NCBI GenBank assembly: GCA_030611625.1
Contig: JAUWPK010000102.1
Span: 1-9,768 of the forward strand
Length of the DNA stretch: 9,768 bases
Direction: 5' to 3'
Origin: Promethearchaeum sp.
GTDB lineage: Archaea > Asgardarchaeota > Lokiarchaeia > Sigyniarchaeales > Promethearchaeaceae
The position numbers and the translations under genes are program-made. Positions within the stretch are counted from its first letter, which is position 1. Each line of letters begins with the position of its first letter. Positions 1 to 6,091 of this stretch are shown in pieces. The notes beneath the pieces were generated by a model. The model saw nothing but the letters and a program-made list of their open reading frames with translations. It was not told the DNA's origin and did not search any database.

Positions 1-2
1 TC

Positions 3-110
3 CAAGATAATTTAAAAGAACCAAATTTTAGAATTTGCAATATTGTTTTAACTTACAATTTTCTAAATGACCATAATTTATTAAAATCATTTTTTAAAGC
101 AATATTATAA
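3..110 (+). CDS. C-terminal end of an upstream gene (partial, unidentified)
   Basis: Frame 3 is open from the window edge to a TAA at 108-110, giving 35 residues that end in LLKSFFKAIL. The other two forward frames hit stops within the first 15 bases. An open run of this length is unlikely by chance in such AT-rich DNA, and the composition looks protein-like (an alternating hydrophobic segment, then an amphipathic end). No family can be named from so short a tail. It lies 26 bases before the ligase gene on the same strand, so it may be the preceding gene of the same operon. It could also be chance. Confidence 0.4.
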   Translation, partial: QDNLKEPNFRICNIVLTYNFLNDHNLLKSFFKAIL

Positions 111-114
111 TATC
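101..114 (+). promoter_or_regulatory. Possible TATA-like element upstream of the GCS2-type ligase gene
   Basis: The stretch aatattataatatc is centred about 29 bases before the ATG at 137 and overlaps the stop codon of the putative upstream gene. It fits a weak archaeal TATA box, but the whole 1-136 stretch is AT-rich, so specificity is poor. An aaagg at 123-127, nine bases before the ATG, could act as a weak ribosome binding site if the gene is instead read from an upstream transcript. Confidence 0.25.
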
Positions 115-136
115 AATAATAAAAAGGCATATCAAT

Positions 137-1783
137 ATGGGTAAGAAAAAGAAAAAAAATGGAAAAGCTCTACCGAACACATTTGGAATGTTTACTGGTT
201 CCAATTCTAATTCGCAACAAAAACAGTCTAGTTCAGCAATTATCTCGAGTATCACTACCGAAACCAATGTTGACTCAAGGGATTGGACAGAAATCTTAAA
301 TGATCTCCCAAATTGGCGTTATCTACCTTTTTCGCACGGAATGGAGATGGAATTAATTGTATGCCATACCAAAGATGGCACATATCTCGAGGGTGATGAT
401 ATGACCCATACAATGAAGGAAATGGTTAACGACGCCACCCAGATCTTTAAACAGTTAATCAATTACGAACGGGACGACTTTCCATATATGCCAGAATATA
501 TTCGTAATAAGATCTGTAAAATGCCGTATAACCGCACTGATATAGAAAAAGGCTTTTTATGCTGCATTGATTACCAAATTGAAAATTCTTATGCAAATCA
601 GGTTGTTCCCGTTGATATGTTCGGTCGTGATGGTAATGTTACTATGGCTACATTTATCTTGGAATTAGTAACTCCTCCATGTCAGTATGCTGAAGAATTG
701 GCTTATTGGGCAGGCACTCTATTCAATGTGGCAAAGGCAACGCTTCCTCGTGGATATTCCATTATGTCTACTGCAATGAACCCTACAATGAAGGAATATA
801 TTAGGGGTCTTTCACATTCAGATCATCATCATTGTGGTTCATTTAGTTCTGATCAAGAAAAAGTTCAATGTTATTCCATGGTTCGTAATTTTATTCCTCA
901 TATTATCGCTCTTAGCGTAAACAGTCCAATCTTAAATTCAAAACCCACTGATGTGATAAAATCTAAGATTGTTGATGGAAAACCCCGTTATACTGCACCA
1001 AAATGTATAAGATCTATCCGATTGCTTAATAATTCCACTATGCTTTCCGATTCAACTGATCCAAAGAAATATTTACCATATTTATCCGGTGTAAATGGTG
1101 TGGATGCAGATCAGCAGTTATTATTATCTACAACAGGTTATGCTTCACTTTATGATGCACGTTTTCAGGATGTTTTTCCATTTACAAAATATGGAACAAT
1201 TGAATTAAGAATCTGCGACGCTCAAATATCAATATGCCGAAGAATTGGAATTGCTATGCTAGTTGAAACGATGTATTATAAGGCACGGAAATTGCTGTCC
1301 GCGGGAATTTACGTTCCAGATGTTAATTCTGAAACGATATGTCTTAATAGGAAAATGGCTATTGAGCGTGGGCTAATTGGTTTATTCAATGGTCAAAATT
1401 TGGATAGAAGTTATGTTGACCAATATGATACCACTGGGTTCTTTTCTGAATGTTATTTGGGGCCTGTAGATAGACCACATAGGTTCATGTTTCAAGCAGT
1501 TGAGCAAATGTTTCGCTATTTCAAAGATGAACTTGTTGAACTCGGATATATGACGAGTCCATTCTTAAAACCTCTATTACAATCTGTTTTTGGTGAGATT
1601 ACTTATGCTTCTCCTCCAATGACCGAAGCAGAATATCAGCTTTCATTATATGACTGGAAAGTTAAACAGGGGCAAGAACCGAATATTTTTGAAGACATAA
1701 AATATTTTACAATAACGTATTCACAAGATCCAATACAACAACCTTTGACTGGAACGTTAACTCTGCCAGATTATATGTTATAA
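137..1783 (+). CDS. GCS2-type carboxylate-amine ligase (glutamate-cysteine ligase-like)
   Basis: The 548-residue protein carries the hallmarks of the GCS2 family (Pfam GCS2, the YbdK/plant-type glutamate-cysteine ligase fold), which uses ATP to join a carboxylate to an amine. Visible motifs are HGMEMEL at about 67-73 (metal-binding glutamates near the start of the fold), ELVTPP at 176-181, a His-rich HHHCGSF at 230-236, NFIPHIIALSVNSP at 251-264 (the family's conserved 'lP.llALsaNSP' segment) and YGTIELRICDAQ at 352-363. The catalytic core therefore looks complete. The first 50 or so residues are not part of the fold: a lysine run (MGKKKKKNGK) followed by a Ser/Asn/Gln-rich, probably disordered stretch. 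No signal peptide or membrane segment is seen, so a cytoplasmic site is likely. The protein is longer than YbdK-type members. The substrate cannot be read from sequence; true glutathione or gamma-glutamylcysteine synthesis is not implied. The amidohydrolase gene follows after 29 bases and is probably co-transcribed. Confidence 0.82.
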   Translation: MGKKKKKNGKALPNTFGMFTGSNSNSQQKQSSSAIISSITTETNVDSRDWTEILNDLPNWRYLPFSHGMEMELIVCHTKDGTYLEGDDMTHTMKEMVNDATQIFKQLINYERDDFPYMPEYIRNKICKMPYNRTDIEKGFLCCIDYQIENSYANQVVPVDMFGRDGNVTMATFILELVTPPCQYAEELAYWAGTLFNVAKATLPRGYSIMSTAMNPTMKEYIRGLSHSDHHHCGSFSSDQEKVQCYSMVRNFIPHIIALSVNSPILNSKPTDVIKSKIVDGKPRYTAPKCIRSIRLLNNSTMLSDSTDPKKYLPYLSGVNGVDADQQLLLSTTGYASLYDARFQDVFPFTKYGTIELRICDAQISICRRIGIAMLVETMYYKARKLLSAGIYVPDVNSETICLNRKMAIERGLIGLFNGQNLDRSYVDQYDTTGFFSECYLGPVDRPHRFMFQAVEQMFRYFKDELVELGYMTSPFLKPLLQSVFGEITYASPPMTEAEYQLSLYDWKVKQGQEPNIFEDIKYFTITYSQDPIQQPLTGTLTLPDYML

Positions 1784-1799
1784 AATAGAATAATGCTTT

Positions 1800-1803
1800 G
1801 GAG
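1800..1803 (+). promoter_or_regulatory. Shine-Dalgarno site (GGAG) deciding the amidohydrolase start
   Basis: GGAG ends nine bases before the ATG at 1813. A TTG at 1798-1800 is also in frame but overlaps this site and has no site of its own, so the ATG is the better start. It is one of the few clear Shine-Dalgarno sites in the window, as expected for an operon-internal gene. Confidence 0.55.
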
Positions 1804-1812
1804 TCGAAAATT

Positions 1813-3390
1813 ATGCTGAAAATAACAACTGAAGCGAATGGAAAAACCAGGGAAACTAATATTATAGTAATCGACAGTCACAGTCATATGGGTAAAGACG
1901 TTGACGGCCACGAAATGATGAATCCAATGCAGGCAGGTCAGGGGACATTCGATTTTTGGGGTAGAATTGAGCATTTAATTTTAAAGGACTGGGCAGATGG
2001 AAAGGCATCTCAAACATTTAGTACGGTTATCGAAAGAGTTCCGACAAAAGTTTCACTTGAATTTGTTCAAATGCCGATAATAAAAAGCGTTTTCAAGGAG
2101 CTACAAGCGAGGAATAAAAGTGGGAGTTATGCCGATTACTGGGAGCGAATAAAATATCAAAATCTTATTGATCAAGGGGTTGTATTCCCGTTTCAAGATA
2201 TGTTTCGTGATAAAAAACCAGAAGCATTATATCGTGCAAGTAATACTAATATTTCGCGCCAAGTTTCTAAATTTCCGATTAGTTTACGATTGAATGGGTA
2301 TATAAGAGTGCACCCGGATGAAAGAAAAAAAGCGCTTGATGAAATTGACTACTGGGCTAATGGAATAAATAATATTAGAGGATTAAAATTACATCCACGA
2401 TCTGAAGGGTGGTTAGATAAAGTAACTTCTCAAAATTCTATTAATAATATAATCAAAGCAGCTTCATATAATTGGCCTGTCATTTTTGATACTCGAGGTA
2501 GGCAGACCATTTTAGATATTGGAGAATTAGTTTCAAAAACACGTGTTATTATCAAAAAAGAATTCCCACATTTATTGAATAATTTAAAAATAATAATTGC
2601 CCATGCTGCTGCGGGAAACATTGATGATTTTGAAGTATACAATACAATAGCACAACCCAATACATATATGGATATGTCTCTATGCCAAGGAAAAACTGTA
2701 GAACGTTTCTTTCAAGGATTTCGAGTTTGGTGTGAACAAAATGGAGTCCAACAACGAACGGGGAGGAGATGGTCAGAATTTTGCATGTACGGGTCCGATT
2801 ATACATATTTCCAAGAAATGCACTCAAAAGCTTTTTTCGATAACATTATGTATTCTTCATTTTTTGAAAATGGAGGAAATGTGCAAGATATAATTAATAT
2901 TCTCGGATTAAATCAGTTAAAAATATTTCCCGAATATGGAACAAAAGTTAAATTCTCAAATAATATTACTCCCGTTTCAGTAATTATTCAAGATTCAAAA
3001 ATAATTCCAACGAATCATCCAAAGATGCCAAAAGAGTCTGTATCTGTGAAGCAGATGATGTTTCAAACTTTAGCTAATTTGATTGATAATGGTGTTATGG
3101 ATATAAAGCAGCATTTACTACAATTTAATGAAGGCTGGAGTAAATTCAATCATGAATCATGCTTAGTCACACAATCCAAACTTAGTCCAGAAAAAGTAAT
3201 TCCATTAGTAATGCTGGATTTACATGATAATGCGGGATTAATTAGCGCTGGGAACTTTGAATGGAAACAGATGGGATATAAATATTTTGATCCTGATACA
3301 AGACATATGTTTTATAAAATGTTCAAAAATTCTTTTCCCGCAGCAAATTCAGAAGATGCAGCAACTATGTTAACAAATGCTTACAAATAG
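1813..3390 (+). CDS. Amidohydrolase (Amidohydro_2-like metal-dependent hydrolase) with C-terminal extension
   Basis: The protein has 525 residues from the ATG at 1813 (530 if a TTG at 1798 is used); the GGAG at 1800-1803 favours the ATG. The first 375 or so residues fit a TIM-barrel amidohydrolase of the Amidohydro_2 (PF04909) type. An HxH metal motif lies in IDSHSH (H23, H25), a conserved strand in RGLKLHP (K192, H194), a strand-end His in IIIAHAAAG (H264) and the catalytic Asp in MYGSD (D329). Where many relatives have 'PvxiHtG', this one reads PVIFDTRGR, with Asp226 in place of His. Such enzymes hydrolyse C-N bonds or decarboxylate small molecules in the cytoplasm. The usual length is about 280-400 residues; the extra 140 or so at the end (from about 380) show no motif I recognise. 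It follows the GCS2-type ligase by 29 bases, so the two probably act in one pathway. The substrate is unknown. Confidence 0.75.
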   Translation: MLKITTEANGKTRETNIIVIDSHSHMGKDVDGHEMMNPMQAGQGTFDFWGRIEHLILKDWADGKASQTFSTVIERVPTKVSLEFVQMPIIKSVFKELQARNKSGSYADYWERIKYQNLIDQGVVFPFQDMFRDKKPEALYRASNTNISRQVSKFPISLRLNGYIRVHPDERKKALDEIDYWANGINNIRGLKLHPRSEGWLDKVTSQNSINNIIKAASYNWPVIFDTRGRQTILDIGELVSKTRVIIKKEFPHLLNNLKIIIAHAAAGNIDDFEVYNTIAQPNTYMDMSLCQGKTVERFFQGFRVWCEQNGVQQRTGRRWSEFCMYGSDYTYFQEMHSKAFFDNIMYSSFFENGGNVQDIINILGLNQLKIFPEYGTKVKFSNNITPVSVIIQDSKIIPTNHPKMPKESVSVKQMMFQTLANLIDNGVMDIKQHLLQFNEGWSKFNHESCLVTQSKLSPEKVIPLVMLDLHDNAGLISAGNFEWKQMGYKYFDPDTRHMFYKMFKNSFPAANSEDAATMLTNAYK

Positions 3391-3418
3391 CAACCAATAA
3401 GATAGAAGACGTTCTTTT

Positions 3419-4111
3419 ATGAATTCCAATGCAAAAAATTCCCTCTTTATATCGATTTTACAAGGGAAAAGTTCAAAGAAAAATCAAGGATACCTATTTT
3501 TCTCAACTTTTTCTGTTGTAGTCATTTTAATTATTATATCGGCTGTAAAATTCAATAACCCCTACTTTATGCTTAGAGAAAGCGTAAGCAGTCTTGGAAT
3601 TAAGTCAGAAAATCCAAATGGATATATATTATTTAGAATTGCGCTTATTTTTTCAGGTTTACTTTTTATTCCTTATTTCATCTACACTTATAGAATTTTC
3701 CTTCCTACAGCTTATCATACCTCAAGATCTGCTCTTGTTATAAGTATAATTTCATGCATTTGTGTTATTGGAGTTGGAATTTTTCCAGAGGATAACCCTA
3801 TTCCCCATTATACTAACGCAATAATTGCTTTTATAGGATTTACAAGCGTTTTTTCTTGTTATCTCTATATTTTCATTAAAAAAGTAATTAATAAAGACTC
3901 TTGGCCAAAAATTTGGCAAATATTATTATTATATATTGTGTTTTATGGAACTTTAATAGGGTTTTTATTTGTATTTTTCTTGTATGGGCTATTTTATTAC
4001 CATAGAATAATTTTTATTAATTTTTCTTTACCATTATGGGAGTGGATTTTGGTTCTAGGAATCGTTTATTGGATTATTGGAAGTTTTTTAATTATTCAGA
4101 ATCAGGATTGA
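3419..4111 (+). CDS. Six-helix membrane protein, DUF998-like (or Frag1/DRAM-like)
   Basis: The 230 residues contain six predicted membrane helices, at about 25-43, 69-91, 103-122, 131-152, 164-189 and 206-226. After helix 1 comes an SVSSLGIKSENPNG loop leading into helix 2, and helix 3 ends in GVGIFPEDNPIPHY. The 'SxLG...P.G..F' and 'GxFP...H' pattern is what I expect of DUF998 proteins (PF06197); the Frag1/DRAM/Sfk1 family (PF10277) has a similar 'ISxxG...P' loop and six helices and is the main alternative. No enzyme activity is established from the sequence. The gene starts 28 bases after the amidohydrolase with no clear Shine-Dalgarno site and may be the last gene of that operon. Its 3' end overlaps by 20 bases the end of a convergent paralogue that shares the C-terminal PLWEW motif. 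Confidence 0.68.
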   Translation: MNSNAKNSLFISILQGKSSKKNQGYLFFSTFSVVVILIIISAVKFNNPYFMLRESVSSLGIKSENPNGYILFRIALIFSGLLFIPYFIYTYRIFLPTAYHTSRSALVISIISCICVIGVGIFPEDNPIPHYTNAIIAFIGFTSVFSCYLYIFIKKVINKDSWPKIWQILLLYIVFYGTLIGFLFVFFLYGLFYYHRIIFINFSLPLWEWILVLGIVYWIIGSFLIIQNQD

Positions 4112-4196
4112 TTTTCCTCAGGATTTTTTGAGGTAATCTTAAGGCTAAGCCATAAATTGTTATGAAAAATGTTAGGGCTAACATCCACTCCCATAA
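4034..4196. repeat. Inverted 14-bp repeat from the two paralogous genes' PLWEW codons
   Basis: ttatgggagtggat at 4034-4047 is matched exactly by its reverse complement at 4183-4196. Each copy lies in the C-terminal PLWEW codons of one of the two convergent membrane genes, so the repeat is best explained by homology of tail-to-tail paralogues and not by a separate element. A transcript running through both could pair these arms. Confidence 0.6.
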
Positions 4197-4889
4197 CGGA
4201 AAACTTAAAATACCTGGACCTGGCCATTCTCCTCCCAATCTAACACGAATTATTTGAGTAATCAAAGTACCAATTCCAATAATTGTGAATGGGAGAAATA
4301 CTGGAAAAACTGATAAGTAAGCATATACTCTCTCGCGATTTTTATTAAAAATTGGCCAGTAATCTATGAAAAAAAGGATTCCATATTCAAAAAGACCTAA
4401 AATAAAACCAAAAATTGCAATTACTGCTATAATATTATGAATTTTTCCAAGCGATATATCTTTTATAAAGTCTGTTCCGTAGACATCAGGTAATAACGCT
4501 GTTGTAAATCCACACACTGCACCTATAAGTAAAAAGGATGTTCCTATCCAAGAACCCACTTGTGAAATTTTGAAAATTCGTTTTTGTATATATAAAATCA
4601 AAGGAATAAAAAAGATTGACATGAACATAAATGCTATACTAAAAAATATCCAACCATTTGGATTTTTTTCGTAATCGCCTAAATATGAAATTGTATGGGT
4701 CATAATTGAGTAATTTAGTTCTTTGGGATATAGAATCCAAGAAATACCTAATAATGATATAGTAATCATAAATGTAATTAAAATATACTTTCTTAATTGT
4801 ACTTTTTGAAAATTACCCAAAAATATAGAAAAAATCTGTCTATCCTTCATTGAGTAAATAAGAAGAAAATTTAATAAATTTTTTTGCAT
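4092..4889 (-). CDS. Six-helix membrane protein, DUF998-like; paralogue of the convergent neighbour
   Basis: The 265-residue protein has the same six-helix layout as its neighbour. It shares the post-helix-1 motif (HTISYLGDYEKNPNG here, ESVSSLGIKSENPNG there), a following FxIAxxFxxxFFIP helix, a helix 3 ending in ALLPD, a His before helix 4 (KIHNI) and the C-terminal FPLWEWML. It is a DUF998 or Frag1/DRAM-type membrane protein of unknown activity. Two starts are possible. The ATG at 4889 has a gagg four bases upstream, rather close. The ATG at 4850 (Met14) gives 252 residues, an N-terminal tail before helix 1 that matches the paralogue better, and a TATA-like box centred 24 bases upstream. 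The coordinates given are the longer reading; I slightly favour 4850. The gene is transcribed alone, divergent from the coiled-coil gene. Confidence 0.68.
   Translation of the reverse strand: MQKNLLNFLLIYSMKDRQIFSIFLGNFQKVQLRKYILITFMITISLLGISWILYPKELNYSIMTHTISYLGDYEKNPNGWIFFSIAFMFMSIFFIPLILYIQKRIFKISQVGSWIGTSFLLIGAVCGFTTALLPDVYGTDFIKDISLGKIHNIIAVIAIFGFILGLFEYGILFFIDYWPIFNKNRERVYAYLSVFPVFLPFTIIGIGTLITQIIRVRLGGEWPGPGILSFPLWEWMLALTFFITIYGLALRLPQKILRKINPDSE
4110..4138. terminator. Weak hairpin and T-tract at the convergent gene ends
   Basis: Just after the stop of the plus-strand membrane gene, cctca (4116-4120) and tgagg (4129-4133) can pair, with gatt/aatc (4110-4113 and 4135-4138) extending the stem imperfectly. 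A run of six T (4124-4129) lies in the loop. T-runs can end archaeal transcripts, so it could stop the plus-strand message. It lies inside the coding end of the opposite gene and may be coincidental. Confidence 0.25.
4867..4881. promoter_or_regulatory. Near-palindromic TATA-like box, possible shared bidirectional promoter
   Basis: aaatttaataaattt is symmetrical except at the centre and its flanking pair. Its centre (4874) lies 24 bases before the ATG at 4898 (plus strand) and 24 bases before the ATG at 4850 (minus strand). This is the distance of an archaeal TATA box from the start of a leaderless transcript, so one element could serve both genes. This is inference from position and composition. 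Confidence 0.45.
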
Positions 4890-4897
4890 TTATCCTC

Positions 4898-6091
4898 ATG
4901 ATTTTTGAAATGAAAGGATTATTTATTTTGAGCTACAATAAAAAACCTGGAGCTTATATCGATAGAGAATACCCGCGTGGGATTTCAGATTCAGATCAGT
5001 TTAAAATTGATACAGTTGATCAGAATAAAATTTATTCTTTTAATAGAATGCGCAATTCAAATCCTAACTACATTTACATGAAAATCAAAGGTGTTCAAAT
5101 TGCATCGTATTTTTCAGGTATTGAAAAAAATTTCATTGGATTTCCAAATCAATGTGTATGTATTATATTGGACAATGAAAATCCAACTCTCTATGAAGAA
5201 CTTTTAAAAGAAATTACAAAAGAACTCCTCCCAATGCTTGCTTATATTCAAGAAAACGACAAAGAAATTAGTGAAGGTTTATCAAATGATCCAAAATATC
5301 AAAATTTTGATGAAATATTGGAGCAAAAATTTAATTATTTAGTGGAGAACTTAGGAAAATCTCATCCAATTACTATAACTCCCCCTCCCCAATTTGAAAC
5401 TATTGATAAATCAATTCAACAAGGAAATGAGAGTAAATCCGGTAATATTCCAAAAGAAAATTCTCATTCAGAGGATTTAAAGAATAGATTAAACGAGTTA
5501 GAGATGCGTTATGAAGAAAAAATCGACAAAATAAAGAACGAACTTATGAATTGGAAAAATAAAGTTAAAGAATTAACAGAAGAGAAAGTTTCTCTCACTC
5601 ATGAAATTGAAGAAAAAGAAGACAGTTTAAAAGTTCAGAAGGATAAATCTCTTATTTGGAGAAAGCAATTGGAAACAGCTAATGAAATAAATTACAAACT
5701 TAAGGACTCTGTTAATAATCTAATTGAAAAAGTAAAGAGTTTAGAAGATGAAATAGAAAATTCAGCAGATTCAAAGAAAGTTTTTGATTTAAGAATTAAC
5801 ATCGCCGAAATAAATGCTGAGTTAGAAGTTTCTAGAGATAAAAATCAAAAAAATGATAAGAAAATTGATTCTTTAAATAATGAAATAGTAGATCTAAAAA
5901 ACAGACTTGAAATTGCCCAAACATTAAAAATTAATTCCAATATTACAACAGATTCTGAATTAGATTCTAAGTTGCAAGAGATTTTAGAAGAAATGCAATT
6001 GTTAAAAACTAAATTAGTTGAAGCAAAGAAAACTATAAAGGTTCAGCGCAGAGAGATTGTAAATCTACATAAATTGTTGGATTTAAGTTAA
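4898..6091 (+). CDS. Putative longin/uDENN-like domain protein with long C-terminal coiled coil
   Basis: The protein has 397 residues and no membrane segment or signal peptide. Residues 5-150 form a mixed alpha/beta domain. It opens with KGLFILSYNKKPGAYIDREYP, a strand, turn and strand with a small-residue/Pro bend, then has a YIYMKIKGVQIASYFSG strand pair and FIGFPNQCVCIILDNENP followed by a long helix. That order resembles the longin/uDENN folds used by trafficking and GTPase-regulating proteins, which are common in Asgard archaea; I infer this from pattern and cannot run a profile search. A Pro/Ser/Gly-rich linker (155-190) leads to a highly charged heptad-rich coiled coil at about 191-345 and 352-395. 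The likely role is a soluble tether, scaffold or regulator. The first ATG at 4898 is chosen because a TATA-like box sits 24 bases upstream; the ATG at 4910 is an alternative. The last 59 bases overlap the convergent glycosyltransferase gene. Confidence 0.7.
   Translation: MIFEMKGLFILSYNKKPGAYIDREYPRGISDSDQFKIDTVDQNKIYSFNRMRNSNPNYIYMKIKGVQIASYFSGIEKNFIGFPNQCVCIILDNENPTLYEELLKEITKELLPMLAYIQENDKEISEGLSNDPKYQNFDEILEQKFNYLVENLGKSHPITITPPPQFETIDKSIQQGNESKSGNIPKENSHSEDLKNRLNELEMRYEEKIDKIKNELMNWKNKVKELTEEKVSLTHEIEEKEDSLKVQKDKSLIWRKQLETANEINYKLKDSVNNLIEKVKSLEDEIENSADSKKVFDLRINIAEINAELEVSRDKNQKNDKKIDSLNNEIVDLKNRLEIAQTLKINSNITTDSELDSKLQEILEEMQLLKTKLVEAKKTIKVQRREIVNLHKLLDLS

Noticed and set aside
1771..1974. 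Minus-strand 67-codon open frame at the ligase-amidohydrolase junction
   Set aside because: It lies antisense to the start of a strongly supported amidohydrolase gene, has a composition unlike a folded protein, and has no start signal.
2430..2827. Two overlapping minus-strand open frames (76 and 91 codons) inside the amidohydrolase gene
   Set aside because: Both are antisense to conserved barrel strands including the IIIAHAAAG segment; they are shadows of the real gene.
137..3390. Possibility that the ligase-amidohydrolase pair is a recent foreign island, since parts look richer in G+C
   Set aside because: Hand counts differ locally (25 of 60 bases in one ligase line, 18 of 60 in one coiled-coil line), but two lines are too few, the coiled-coil composition is biased by Lys/Glu/Asn, and no mobile gene, tRNA or direct repeat flanks the region.
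4034..4196. Inverted repeat considered as a transposon end or attachment site
   Set aside because: Both arms are the PLWEW codons of paralogous genes, there is no transposase, and no target-site duplication is visible.
5468..6085. A-rich, repeat-like region of the coiled-coil gene considered as a DNA repeat array
   Set aside because: The pattern comes from Lys/Glu/Asn/Leu codons in heptads; no exact or regularly spaced DNA unit is present.
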